A DNA stretch of 64,000 nt from Methanobacteriota archaeon (GCA_903877165.1 CAIRCU010000034.1:1-64000); one strand, 5' to 3'; positions 17,258-25,764 are shown, counted from the stretch's first letter. Made by a program: numbers and translations. The notes: generated by a model not told the origin, from the letters alone.

Positions 17258-17443
17258 ATGCCTTACCTACACCAAGGATGGACTTTATACACACGCAACG
17301 TAAACTTGAAAGGAGGAAGGAAGCAAACCATTTACTTCTTCAGCAAACGCTCACCAAAGAGCGGGACACCCTGCGACTTACCCACCGGCTATGCCGTTGG
17401 CGTCAACAAGAGAACTGGACTGCCGTACCTGCGCAAAAAGTAA
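17258..17443 (+). CDS. Small GRK/KRTG-domain protein (61 residues), function unknown
   Basis: A 61-residue basic protein that is one complete domain. Its shared elements with the C-terminus of the protein at 35507-36820 include LYxR, GRKxT, FSKxxPKxGTP, LPxG and VNKRTGxPYLxKK; about half the positions match. This conservation, plus a strong GGAGGT site seven bases upstream, shows that it is a real gene and not a chance frame. I recall similar stand-alone small archaeal proteins but cannot name the family. Strong positive charge suggests nucleic acid or ribosome contact. The next gene, 81 bases downstream, encodes an RNase P subunit. Confidence 0.8.
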   Translation: MPYLHQGWTLYTRNVNLKGGRKQTIYFFSKRSPKSGTPCDLPTGYAVGVNKRTGLPYLRKK

Positions 17444-17524
17444 GCAGCCCTCTTTTTTCTCTTTTTTTGTCTCCTCTTTTTATGACCCGGCTTTTCTCGT
17501 CTCGTCTGCTTTGAGGCGGTTCGT

Positions 17525-17884
17525 ATGTATCGTAAGCACCAGGCCCGCAAACGACAGCAACAACAGATTGCGGTGCAGCGCATCGAAACCCTGGAGCGTC
17601 TCGCCGAAGCCAAAGCACTTTCCGGTGACTTCGCGCTCGCGCAGCGGTACATACAGCTTGCGCGCAACATCGCGACGCGCCTGGTCGTCTCGGTGCCGTC
17701 GTCGGTGAAACGCCGCGTCTGCCGTCAGTGCGGTGCGTACCTGCTGCCCGGGGTTTCAAGTCGGACGAGAATCCACCGTGGCCGCATCATCGTCTACTGC
17801 ACCCAGTGTCATGCGTACAGCCGCTACCCGCTGCATCAGAAAACCATCAGGCCACAGACGGTGCAGCCGCTCAAGGATCAATAA
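17525..17884 (+). CDS. rnp4: Ribonuclease P protein component 4 (Rpp21/Rpr2 homologue)
   Basis: A 119-residue zinc-ribbon protein of archaeal RNase P, which removes the 5' leader from tRNA precursors. An N-terminal helical region has QRIETLERLAEAKALSGDFALAQRYIQLARNIATR. Two cysteine pairs follow (CRQC and CTQC) in the zinc ribbon, with the conserved RRVCRQCGAYLLPG and RIIVYCTQC contexts. Length and motif order match the family. The 3' end overlaps the convergent lipoprotein gene by seven bases. Confidence 0.92.
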   Translation: MYRKHQARKRQQQQIAVQRIETLERLAEAKALSGDFALAQRYIQLARNIATRLVVSVPSSVKRRVCRQCGAYLLPGVSSRTRIHRGRIIVYCTQCHAYSRYPLHQKTIRPQTVQPLKDQ

Positions 17885-18264
17885 GGCCCAGACGCCAGCT
17901 TCGCCAGGTTCCACTGTTCAAGCAACGACGAGGACGTCAAGAGCAGATTGGTGTCGTTCTGCGAGAATAAAAACGTGTACTCGACCGGGGTGCTGCCATT
18001 CATGGTCTTCGTCAGTATCACGCCATCGACGGTCCATGTGCCGTCGTCCCTGATCAATGGGATGGAGGCGTGGTAGGTGCCGTCCGTGCGGAACGTGATG
18101 TTGGCAGGGACCGTGTGAGTGAAGTTACCCGCCCAAGCATACGTGCCGATCCAGGTGCCGATGAATGGGCTCAGCTCAGTGTTCTGTTGCTGTGTGCACC
18201 CGCTCAGGCATGTGCCTGCGAGCAGCACGACCCCTAAGAGGAATACTATCTGATGTCGTCTCAT
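17878..18264 (-). CDS. Small predicted lipoprotein (lipocalin-like fold possible)
   Basis: A 128-residue protein with a lipoprotein signal ending in the lipobox Leu-Ser-Gly-Cys (Cys23). The rest is beta-rich, with a GTWIGTYAWAG opening, DGTYHASIP and DGTWTVDGVIL segments. This pattern resembles small lipocalin-like lipoproteins found widely in archaea and bacteria. It carries three NxT sites. No specific ligand or partner can be inferred; the next gene upstream on the other strand is a surface beta-helix protein. Confidence 0.72.
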   Translation of the reverse strand: MRRHQIVFLLGVVLLAGTCLSGCTQQQNTELSPFIGTWIGTYAWAGNFTHTVPANITFRTDGTYHASIPLIRDDGTWTVDGVILTKTMNGSTPVEYTFLFSQNDTNLLLTSSSLLEQWNLAKLASGPY

Positions 18265-18432
18265 GGTGTTTTTCCTTTTTGTTTTTTGGATATTTTTTTT
18301 ATCCAGAATCCCTTATATGAAGGTTGCCTCTTCGATGATTCATCACAAAACAATAATATTTCGAAGTGTGCTGGCGTAAGATTAATAAATGATACATGTA
18401 TACATGCTACAAGTTAACATTGATGGAAAAGT

Positions 18433-19872
18433 ATGAAGGGAAAAGGAGCCCACAGGAAACAGTCGGCAATCCTGCTTTCGATCATTGTACTCATTCCCAC
18501 AACATCGTTTGCGGTGGTGGGATCCGCTGCCATAGCACCGCCGCAGGGAAAACCTCTTGCATGTTTAGGTCACATCATCTATGTGGGAGGAACAGGGCCT
18601 GGGAATTTCACAAAAATCCAGGACGCAATCAATTCTGCGAACGATGGGGATACGGTCTTTGTATTCAGTAAAAACACACCCTACGTCGAACATCTCACCA
18701 TCAACAAATCCATCGACCTGCTCGGGGAAGACAGAAACATCACCAAAATCGATGGCCAGGCAGACATCGACGTCGTCTCCGTCACGAAGGATGATGTGCG
18801 GATCTCCGGATTCACCATCAAGAACATGTACGCAGGAATCTCCTTCGCGAATGGACTAAGTGCAGGAAGCATCAACAATCTAACCGTCACCGACTGTAAA
18901 ATCTATCACAATAAAATGGAAGGGATGCGGCTCGTCAACGATAACCACGTCAATATCTCTCATAATTATATTATGACGAATGGACTGTATGGGATTGAAC
19001 TTGATGAGTGTTCGGATATCGATATCTGTGCCAACGACATCGTGGACAATCCCTCGCATGGACTGTGCGTGTATGATTGTTCGAATCTCCGCCTCGCCGA
19101 CAACAACATCTCCAACAACTGCGAAGGGATCCTTTTTTCCTCCAGCGTCCATACATCCACGATCACGGGAAATCTGATCTCCAACAACTCAGGAAACGGC
19201 ATAAACCTGCAATACTACTGCACCCACGTCAACATCTCTGGCAACACTATCCTCAACAATGTCTACAAAGGCATTCTCATCAAAGAAGACAGCCATAACG
19301 CCTCGATCACCAAGAACCTCGTCATGGGGAATAACCGTGATTACTTCCATTCAGACAATAACGGGGGAGGCATCAGCGTCTTCTCTTCAAACGACCTCCT
19401 CATTCAGGGAAACGAGATCCAACACAACACGCACGAACAACTCTATGTCAGCGGCATTACGCGCGCCTCGATACTCCACAACGATATCAGAAGCGACTAT
19501 GGATATGCCACGCTGAGTATGGACAACTGTTTTTACTCGACCATACAAGACAACAACTTCCGAAGAGAATCAAGAGACCACGTTGGTATCTACTTCAGCG
19601 CATGGGGCGACCGATCGACATTGATCCACACCGCCGCTCTGATCAACACCGACTCGCTGTCGCAGAACTACTGGGGACGGCCCCGGCTCTTGCCAAAAGT
19701 GCTGCGTACCCCTTTCACCTTTAAATTCGGGTACCCGGAGTGGCCCGGGATCTCCGTAAGCCTCCCCTACGTCCTCATCGATTTCCACCCCGTTATACTT
19801 CCCTACCGAATAGCTCTGAGCAACGACTCCCCCTGCAAAACGAACCAAACTGGCGACTTTTTCTCGCCTTAA
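18433..19872 (+). CDS. Secreted parallel beta-helix (NosD/PbH1-type) surface protein
   Basis: A 479-residue protein with a signal segment in residues about 10-35. The motif IYVGGTGPGNFTKIQDAINSANDGDTVFV opens a right-handed beta-helix built from repeated PbH1-type rungs (residues about 60-400). Repeats rich in N-x-I/S and asparagine ladders (such as ITGNLISNNSGNGI) are plain. Such proteins are periplasmic-site or cell-surface carbohydrate-binding or structural proteins; NosD itself helps assemble nitrous oxide reductase, but no such genes are here. The same opening motif occurs in the protein at 45537-47723. No C-terminal anchor is visible. Confidence 0.8.
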   Translation: MKGKGAHRKQSAILLSIIVLIPTTSFAVVGSAAIAPPQGKPLACLGHIIYVGGTGPGNFTKIQDAINSANDGDTVFVFSKNTPYVEHLTINKSIDLLGEDRNITKIDGQADIDVVSVTKDDVRISGFTIKNMYAGISFANGLSAGSINNLTVTDCKIYHNKMEGMRLVNDNHVNISHNYIMTNGLYGIELDECSDIDICANDIVDNPSHGLCVYDCSNLRLADNNISNNCEGILFSSSVHTSTITGNLISNNSGNGINLQYYCTHVNISGNTILNNVYKGILIKEDSHNASITKNLVMGNNRDYFHSDNNGGGISVFSSNDLLIQGNEIQHNTHEQLYVSGITRASILHNDIRSDYGYATLSMDNCFYSTIQDNNFRRESRDHVGIYFSAWGDRSTLIHTAALINTDSLSQNYWGRPRLLPKVLRTPFTFKFGYPEWPGISVSLPYVLIDFHPVILPYRIALSNDSPCKTNQTGDFFSP

Positions 19873-19919
19873 TTCCCCGACTTTCCTCCTTAAAGAAAGG
19901 CTCTTTCGCGGGCCAATAC

Positions 19920-19928
19920 GCTTAAATA
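19920..19928 (+). promoter_or_regulatory. TATA-like box for the S19e ribosomal cluster
   Basis: GCTTAAATA lies about 50 bases before the S19e ATG, in a 106-base gap after the beta-helix gene. Following genes are closely spaced through L31e, so this is the likely operon promoter. Assignment is by position and sequence. Confidence 0.45.
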
Positions 19929-19978
19929 ACAATGCATTTATTACCGATACCCACTTTCGGAAGGAAACGGTATCGACT

Positions 19979-20431
19979 ATGACATCTGCCTATGATGTTC
20001 CTGCCAAGGAACTTATTACCGCACTGGCCAAGAAACTTCAAGCCGAGCAGGCCATGACACCCCCGCAATGGAGCGTCCTCGTCCGCACCGGCGTCACCAG
20101 AGAGAACACCCCGGAGCCCAAGGACTGGTGGTACATTCGCTGCGCCTCAATCCTACGCAAGCTGTATCTGCAGAAGAACATCGGCGTCGAACGCCTCCGA
20201 GCCTTGTATGGCGGCCCGCGGGACCGCGGCTCCAAGCCCAACAAGGCCATGGCCGGCAGCGGCGCCATCGCCAGGAAAGCCGTCCAGCAGCTCGAAGCAG
20301 CCGGCTTCGTCACCAAAATCAAGGGCAAAGGCCGGATGCTCACCCCCAAGGGCGTCTCATTCCTCGATCACACATCGTTTGAAGTCAAGCAGTCGCTTCT
20401 CGAAGCCATGCCTGCCTTAAAAAAATATTAA
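19979..20431 (+). CDS. rps19e: 30S ribosomal protein S19e
   Basis: A 150-residue archaeal/eukaryotic small-subunit protein. Diagnostic blocks are YDVPAKELITALAKKL, the WWYIRCASILRKLYL helix, RLRALYGGPRDRGSKPNK and the C-terminal GRMLTPKGVSFLD. It starts the cluster S19e, PDCD5-like, L39e, L31e, an arrangement commonly conserved in euryarchaea. The identification is secure by motif and length. Confidence 0.97.
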   Translation: MTSAYDVPAKELITALAKKLQAEQAMTPPQWSVLVRTGVTRENTPEPKDWWYIRCASILRKLYLQKNIGVERLRALYGGPRDRGSKPNKAMAGSGAIARKAVQQLEAAGFVTKIKGKGRMLTPKGVSFLDHTSFEVKQSLLEAMPALKKY

Positions 20432-20480
20432 AGAATAGACCGTTTCAATATATCTGATACCGGCGAGGTTCAGTAGCGTC

Positions 20481-20813
20481 ATGGATGAGTTAGAAGCGCT
20501 CCGAAAAAAACGGCTGAGGGAACTGCAACAGCAAGCCGAGGACCAAGAGCAGTTCCAGGAAGAACGCACCGCGGAGTACGAAGAGCAGAAGAAGAACGCG
20601 ATGCGAGCAATCCTTACCGACGACGCCAGGGAACGGCTCGGACGGATCCGGGTCGCCAGACCGGAACTGGCCGAGAATCTGGAGCAGCAGTTGATCATGC
20701 TGGCGCAGTCCGGCCGGCTCAAAAGTAAAATAAACGACCAACAGTTACGGGAGATTCTCGAAAAGCTTCTCCCGAAGAAACGCGACATCAGTATCCGCAA
20801 ACGAGGGATCTAG
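20481..20813 (+). CDS. DNA-binding protein of the PDCD5/TFAR19 family
   Basis: A 110-residue helical protein, homologue of human programmed cell death protein 5. The N-terminal [18 protein letters not shown] coiled-coil-like helix, [24 protein letters not shown] core and [21 protein letters not shown] end are typical. Archaeal members bind DNA weakly and are encoded beside ribosomal proteins, as here. Their exact role is not known; a part in translation or chaperoning is suggested by gene neighbours. Confidence 0.94.
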   Translation: MDELEALRKKRLRELQQQAEDQEQFQEERTAEYEEQKKNAMRAILTDDARERLGRIRVARPELAENLEQQLIMLAQSGRLKSKINDQQLREILEKLLPKKRDISIRKRGI

Positions 20814-20817
20814 ACCT

Positions 20818-20976
20818 ATGTCCGACCATAAATCCTTAGGAAAAAAACTCCGACTTACCAAAGCAGTCAAGAGCAACCGCCGTGTACCCGCCTGGGTCAT
20901 GATTCGGACGAACCGCCGGTTCACCCGCCATCCCCATACGCGCAACTGGCGTCGCAACAACCTGAAACGGAGCTGA
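20818..20976 (+). CDS. rpl39e: 50S ribosomal protein L39e
   Basis: A 52-residue basic protein, too short for ordinary gene finding but plainly L39e. It begins [17 protein letters not shown], contains the invariant [12 protein letters not shown] segment and ends [12 protein letters not shown]39e lines the exit tunnel of the large subunit. The ATG at 20818 is four bases after the PDCD5 stop, and the stop at 20974-20976 is seven bases before the L31e start. Length matches the family (about 51). Confidence 0.97.
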   Translation: MSDHKSLGKKLRLTKAVKSNRRVPAWVMIRTNRRFTRHPHTRNWRRNNLKRS

Positions 20977-20983
20977 GTACGCC

Positions 20984-21640
20984 ATGGCCGATAAACCCGC
21001 TGAGCAAGAACTCGAACGCATCTACGTTGTCCCACTTTCCACGATTAAGAAAGGCCGCACCTCGGTCGCCGCGCCTCGCGCGGTCAACGAAGTCCGCAAA
21101 TTCCTCATCAAACACATGAAGGTCGAGAAGAAGAACGTCTGGATCGACGACAGCGTGAACAAGGAACTCTGGGCCCATGGGAAATACTGGATCCCAAGTA
21201 AGATCCGCGTCCGCGCCGTGAAGTTCGACGACGGCGTCGTCGAAGCGACGCTTCCGGAGCTTGCGGAGAAGACGTCCCGACGTGAGCTGCTCAAAGAAGA
21301 AAAAGAGAAGAAGACCCCGATCCTCAAGAAAGAGGAGGCGCCCGCTGAGGAAGGCGTCGCCGGGGCTGAGGATTACACGATCACGCCCGGTGCCGATGGC
21401 GATGTGAAGATTAAGAAGAAGAAGGCGCCCAAGGAAGGCGAAGAGGCCGAGAAAGAAGAGGCCACGCCGGAGAAGCCCGCCGCAGAGGAGAAATCCGAGG
21501 CATCCAAGGAAGAAGCCCCGGCGGAGAAGCCTAAGGCACCCAAGAAAGAGGAATCTGAGGAGAAGCCCAAGAAAGACGCCTCGGAAAAGAAAAAGAAGGC
21601 TGCTCCGAAGAAAGCAACCCAGAAAAAAGAAGAAAAATAA
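20984..21640 (+). CDS. rpl31e: 50S ribosomal protein L31e with long Lys/Glu-rich C-terminal extension
   Basis: The first about 95 residues are a normal L31e: RIYVVPLSTIKKGR, RAVNEVRKFLIKHMKVE, VWIDDSVNKELWAHGKYWIPSKIRVRAVKFDDG. The protein then continues for about 120 residues of low-complexity lysine, glutamate, alanine and proline (KKEEAP-like units), giving 218 residues against the usual about 90. The tail is in frame with no stop or frameshift visible. It is likely disordered and exposed near the tunnel exit, where L31e sits. Its function is unknown. Confidence 0.93.
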   Translation: MADKPAEQELERIYVVPLSTIKKGRTSVAAPRAVNEVRKFLIKHMKVEKKNVWIDDSVNKELWAHGKYWIPSKIRVRAVKFDDGVVEATLPELAEKTSRRELLKEEKEKKTPILKKEEAPAEEGVAGAEDYTITPGADGDVKIKKKKAPKEGEEAEKEEATPEKPAAEEKSEASKEEAPAEKPKAPKKEESEEKPKKDASEKKKKAAPKKATQKKEEK

Positions 21641-21644
21641 ACCG

Positions 21645-21672
21645 ATTTCTTCTTTCTTTTTTCTATTTTTTC
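21645..21672 (+). terminator. T-rich transcription terminator after the ribosomal cluster
   Basis: A pyrimidine run with several blocks of four to six T lies just after the L31e stop. Archaeal RNA polymerase terminates at such T-runs without needing a hairpin. The next gene has its own TATA box a few bases downstream. Confidence 0.6.
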
Positions 21673-21688
21673 GCTTTGTTAGGTTAAA

Positions 21689-21696
21689 TTTATATA
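21689..21696 (+). promoter_or_regulatory. TATA box for aIF-6
   Basis: TTTATATA in the 84-base gap between L31e and aIF-6. The start codon at 21725 is about 29 bases from the end of the box, so the transcript would have almost no leader. This helps to choose the TTG start of the next gene. Confidence 0.6.
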
Positions 21697-21724
21697 CTGT
21701 TCTATAAACTACCCTCCCGATACT

Positions 21725-22408
21725 TTGACCCTAGAGACACCCCAGCTTTCCTTAATCGATTTCAACGAAAACCCCAACGTCGGCATCTACTGCCGGGCTA
21801 ACAATACAGTTGCCTTTGTACAACGCGGACTGACCAAGAAGACCAAGCAGCTCGTCGCCACCACGCTAGCCGTCAAGGTCGTCGACGTCAGCATCTGCGA
21901 TGCGACCATCATCGGCTCCCTGCTCGCCTTGAACTCCACAGGCATCATCGTCACCGAATCCATCGATAGCGTCTCCCATAAGAAACTCAAGGACCAGGGA
22001 CTGCATATCCTCCTGCTCAAGGACGTGATCAACGCCGCGGGCAACGATATCCTCGTCAACGACCATGGCGCCCTCGTCCACCCCGATATGAAATCCCCGA
22101 CGATCAAGAAGATCCAGGATACGCTCGGCGTCCCGGTCGAACGCGGTAGCATCGCAGGCCAAGGCACCGTGGGCATGGCCGCGGTCGTCACCAACAAAGG
22201 CTGCCTATGCCATCCCAAGATTGACCACGCGGAACAGAAGCAGCTCGAAAGCCTCTTCAAAGTCAAAGCCATGATCGGTACCGTGAACCACGGGTTCCCC
22301 ATGATCGGCAGCGGGCTCGTCGCCAACGACCACGGTGTGCTCATCGGCAAGTTCACCACGGGCATCGAAATGGGCCGTATTGATGAGGCATTGGGCTTCC
22401 TCCAATAA
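21725..22408 (+). CDS. eif6: Translation initiation factor 6 (aIF-6), TTG start
   Basis: A 227-residue factor that binds the large ribosomal subunit and blocks premature joining with the small subunit. Signature segments are NPNVGIYCRANN, the repeated ALNSTGIIVTE, DILVNDHGALVHPDM, VGMAAVVTNKGCLCHP and GSGLVANDHGVLIG blocks of the pentein fold. No ATG or GTG is available upstream of the conserved N-terminus; the TTG at 21725 sits about 29 bases after a TATA box, which fits a leaderless or near-leaderless message. Its proximity to L31e is normal for archaea. Confidence 0.95.
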   Translation: MTLETPQLSLIDFNENPNVGIYCRANNTVAFVQRGLTKKTKQLVATTLAVKVVDVSICDATIIGSLLALNSTGIIVTESIDSVSHKKLKDQGLHILLLKDVINAAGNDILVNDHGALVHPDMKSPTIKKIQDTLGVPVERGSIAGQGTVGMAAVVTNKGCLCHPKIDHAEQKQLESLFKVKAMIGTVNHGFPMIGSGLVANDHGVLIGKFTTGIEMGRIDEALGFLQ

Positions 22409-22677
22409 AATGTATTCACTCCTGAAGACTTCGGTGCGGCAACAGGAGGTCCTAGATTTTTTCGAAAAATTCAAATAGCACAATTTGCTTACTAGTGTCA
22501 GGCGGAGAGATGGGATTGCAAGTGTAACACAAGTACGTTTTTTTGGGAAATCGGAGTATACACCTCCGCCGCCTCCCCCAAAAACCTCCTTTTAATGTCT
22601 TTTTTAATTTTTTTTAACGTCTTCTTTGTGTACCAGTACTTTTAAAAACCAGGTATTGTTTTAGGCCTCGATTCACC

Positions 22678-24570
22678 ATGAAACTCCTCCTTATCCACAG
22701 CGATTTCATCGAATACGAGGTCAAGGAAAAAGCCATTCCTCAGCCTGAAGAGATTACGGTCAAGTCCGGACGGCTCGAAGAAGCCTTAACAGTGTTCGTC
22801 GCCGTCGAAAAAGTCGATGAGAAGGCACCAGTACAGGCCGTCAAGGAAGCTGCTGACGCTATCGTGAAGATGGCGGAGCAGCTCAAGGTCTGCAACATCA
22901 TGCTCTACCCGTATGCCCACCTCTCCAGCAGCCTCGCAAGCGCCAAGGTCGGCAAAGAAGTCCTTGTCAACCTCGAAGCCGAGCTGAAAACCCGGGGCGC
23001 CTACACCATCAAACGGTCCCCCTTCGGCTGGTACAAGGCCTTCACCATCAAATGCAAAGGCCACCCGCTCTCCGAGCTTTCACGGGAGATCGTCCCAACA
23101 GGCGAAGCAAAAAGCAGTGGGGAAGAAACCGAGTCCTTAAAGCAGGAGCGCAAACTCAGCTCCTACTGGTACATCCTCTCCGAGAATGGGACGCTGCAAG
23201 AGATCGATGCATTCAACTTCCAGGGCCATGAGAACCTCAAGAAGTTCGCGTTCTACGAAAAAGAGAAATCACGTGCCGTCAAACAAGAACCACCCCATGT
23301 CAAGCTCATGAAATCCTTGGAGATCGCGGACTACGAGCCGGCCTCCGACGCGGGCAACATGCGGTTCTACCCCAAAGGCCGCCTCATGAAAAGCCTCCTG
23401 GAGGAGTACGTCACCGAACGGGTCATCGACTACGGCGGCATGGAAGTCGAAACCCCGATCATGTACGACATGGACCATCCGACGCTGTCGAAGTACCTGG
23501 CGCGGTTCCCAGCCCGACAGTACCAGATCGAGAGCGACAAACGCAAGTTCTTCCTGCGGTTCGCCGCCTGCTTCGGCCAGTTCCTCATGGCGCACGACGC
23601 GACGATCAGCTACAAGGACCTCCCTCTCAAACTCTACGAGCTCACGCGCTACTCCTTCCGCCGCGAGCAGTCCGGGGAACTCACCGGGTTGCGCAGGCTG
23701 CGGGCCTTCACCATGCCCGATGTCCACGCGATGGTCTCCGACATGGACATGGCGATGGATGAGTTCGTCATCCGCTACAACCTCTGCCTCAGCGTCCTTG
23801 ACAACATCGGCATCACCACCGATGACATCGAGATGGCGCTGCGGACCACCAAGGACTTCTATGAGAAGAACAAGGCCTTCATGGTGGGTCTCGCCAAGAA
23901 GTTCGGCAAGCCCGTCCTCCTGGAGATGTGGGATGAGCGCATCTTCTACTTCATCCTGAAGTACGAATTCAACTTCGTGGACACATCCGACAAGGCATCC
24001 GCCCTCAGCACGGACCAGATCGACATCGAAAACGGCGAACGCTACGACATCACGTTCACCGACAAAGACGGCGTACGCAAACACCCCTACATCCTCCACT
24101 GCAGCCCCTCAGGCGCCATCGAACGCGTCATCTACGCCCTCCTGGAGAAAGAGGCCATCAAGATCAGCAAGGGACAGAAACCGATGCTTCCGCTGTGGCT
24201 GTCGCCCACCCAGGTCCGGTTCATCCCGGTCACCGACGAGTTCCTCCCTGACTGCGAGCGATTCAACAGCGAACTTACCATGCTCTCCCCCTACTATGTC
24301 ATCCGCAGCGACATCGACGACAGAGAGGAAAGCGTCAGCAAGAAGATCCGGGAAGCAGAGAAGGAGTGGATTCCCTACATCATCGTCATCGGAGACAGGG
24401 AACGCAGCAGCGGAACCGTCACCCCGCGCTGCCGGCTCCCAGAGCTAGGGGGCGGCGAGTACACCATCGCCCAGTTCCACGAGCACGTCATCGCCCGGAC
24501 CAGGATCTACCCACAGAAGAAGCTTCCCCTCCCCCTGTACCTCTCTAAACGCCCGAAGTTCACCGGATAG
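22678..24570 (+). CDS. thrS: Threonyl-tRNA synthetase (archaeal type with D-aminoacyl-deacylase-like editing domain)
   Basis: A 630-residue class II synthetase. Residues about 1-145 are the archaeal editing domain, which removes serine mischarged to tRNA-Thr (MKLLLIHSDFIEY, NIMLYPYAHLSSSLA, KRSPFGWYKAFTIKCKGHPLSELSR). The catalytic core has FAACFGQFLMAHDATIS, LYELTRYSFRREQSGELTGLRRLRAFTMPDVH and the HCSPSGAIERVIYALL motif 3; the zinc-binding Cys and two His are present in these blocks. The anticodon-binding domain is at the C-terminus (QVRFIPVTDEFLP). A T-rich 269-base gap precedes it with a TTTTAAAA box about 40 bases before the ATG. Confidence 0.97.
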   Translation: MKLLLIHSDFIEYEVKEKAIPQPEEITVKSGRLEEALTVFVAVEKVDEKAPVQAVKEAADAIVKMAEQLKVCNIMLYPYAHLSSSLASAKVGKEVLVNLEAELKTRGAYTIKRSPFGWYKAFTIKCKGHPLSELSREIVPTGEAKSSGEETESLKQERKLSSYWYILSENGTLQEIDAFNFQGHENLKKFAFYEKEKSRAVKQEPPHVKLMKSLEIADYEPASDAGNMRFYPKGRLMKSLLEEYVTERVIDYGGMEVETPIMYDMDHPTLSKYLARFPARQYQIESDKRKFFLRFAACFGQFLMAHDATISYKDLPLKLYELTRYSFRREQSGELTGLRRLRAFTMPDVHAMVSDMDMAMDEFVIRYNLCLSVLDNIGITTDDIEMALRTTKDFYEKNKAFMVGLAKKFGKPVLLEMWDERIFYFILKYEFNFVDTSDKASALSTDQIDIENGERYDITFTDKDGVRKHPYILHCSPSGAIERVIYALLEKEAIKISKGQKPMLPLWLSPTQVRFIPVTDEFLPDCERFNSELTMLSPYYVIRSDIDDREESVSKKIREAEKEWIPYIIVIGDRERSSGTVTPRCRLPELGGGEYTIAQFHEHVIARTRIYPQKKLPLPLYLSKRPKFTG

Positions 24571-24626
24571 AACAACAACCCTCAAAAACCACCAACCAAT
24601 TACCACATACCGGGGAGCGTCCACCA

Positions 24627-25757
24627 ATGCTAACGAGAGGAGACATCCAAAGACTTGCTGAATCCTACGACCCATCACAAATCACCATCGGCGTGTTAGG
24701 TGGTCATTCCGCCCTCGACGTCTGCCGCGGAGCCAAGAAATACGGGTTCCACACCCTCGCCGTCTGCCAGAAAGGCAGAGAACAGACGTATGCGAAATAC
24801 TACCGGACCAGGCCGGACGGCCGCGGCTGCGTCGATACTACCATCGTTCTCGACAAATTCGCGGACATCACCAAGCCAGCAATCCAGGAAAAGCTGCGCA
24901 GTCAGAACACCGTTTTCATCCACAACCGCTACTTCTGGGTCTACTTCGACTTCAAGGACATCGAAAACACCTTTCGTGTCCCAATCTTCGGCACCCGTGG
25001 CATGCTCAAACTTGAGGAACGCGACGTCCCCAAGAACCAGTACTACCTCCTCGAAAAAGCCGGCATCCGCCACCCCAAGATCTTCCAGACACCCAAGGAC
25101 ATCGACCGCCTCGTCCTCGTCAAAGTCAACGAAGCAGCCCGCGGCTACGAACGCGCCTTCTTCTACGCCTCCACACCACAGGATTATCAACGCAAGTCAG
25201 ACGAACTCCTCAAGAAAAAAACCATCACACCGGACGCCCTCAAGAAAGCGGTCATTGAGGAGTACATCATCGGCGCCCAGATCAACTTCAACTACTTCTA
25301 CTCAGCCCTCGACCACGAACTCGAAATCATGGGCACGGACACCCGCAGGCAGACCAACCTCGACGGCCTCATCAGACTGCCCGCCAACGAACAACTCGAA
25401 GTCCTCCACTACCTCCAACCCAAGATCATCGAAACCGGGCACATCGCGGCCACCACCAAAGAATCCATCATCGAAAAAATCTTCGAGCTCGGAGAACGAT
25501 TCGTCGCCACCACCCAAAAGGAATATCCCCCGGGTATCATCGGCCCGTTCGCCTTACAGGGCGCCATGGCCGCGGACAGCGGCAAAGAAGAGATGGTCGT
25601 CTTCGATGTCTCCATGCGCATCCCAGGAAGCCCTCTCACCCCGTTCACCCCGCACACCAGCTACCTCTACGGCACCTCGATTAGCTACGGGGAACGCATC
25701 GCCATGGAACTGAAAAAAGCGGTGAACACCGGCCGACTCAAAGAGATCGTCACCTGA
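24627..25757 (+). CDS. purP: 5-formaminoimidazole-4-carboxamide ribonucleotide synthetase (PurP)
   Basis: A 376-residue ATP-grasp enzyme that makes FAICAR from AICAR, formate and ATP, the archaeal replacement for the PurH transformylase step. Characteristic stretches are IGVLGGHSALDVCRGAKKYGFHTLAVCQKGRE, FIHNRYFWVYFD, VPIFGTRGMLKLEERD, VKVNEAARGYERAFFYAS, EEYIIGAQINFNYFYS and VFDVSMRIPGSP. Some archaea carry paralogues that may not catalyse the reaction; I cannot distinguish these with certainty. It is 56 bases downstream of thrS. Confidence 0.92.
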   Translation: MLTRGDIQRLAESYDPSQITIGVLGGHSALDVCRGAKKYGFHTLAVCQKGREQTYAKYYRTRPDGRGCVDTTIVLDKFADITKPAIQEKLRSQNTVFIHNRYFWVYFDFKDIENTFRVPIFGTRGMLKLEERDVPKNQYYLLEKAGIRHPKIFQTPKDIDRLVLVKVNEAARGYERAFFYASTPQDYQRKSDELLKKKTITPDALKKAVIEEYIIGAQINFNYFYSALDHELEIMGTDTRRQTNLDGLIRLPANEQLEVLHYLQPKIIETGHIAATTKESIIEKIFELGERFVATTQKEYPPGIIGPFALQGAMAADSGKEEMVVFDVSMRIPGSPLTPFTPHTSYLYGTSISYGERIAMELKKAVNTGRLKEIVT

Positions 25758-25764
25758 TGTCGTC

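Noticed and set aside
17251-17514. Alternative plus-strand frame starting at ATG 17251 across the small KRTG gene
   Set aside because: The protein from 17258 matches a paralogue elsewhere in the window, and the ribosome site spacing favours 17258; the 17251 frame has no similarity.
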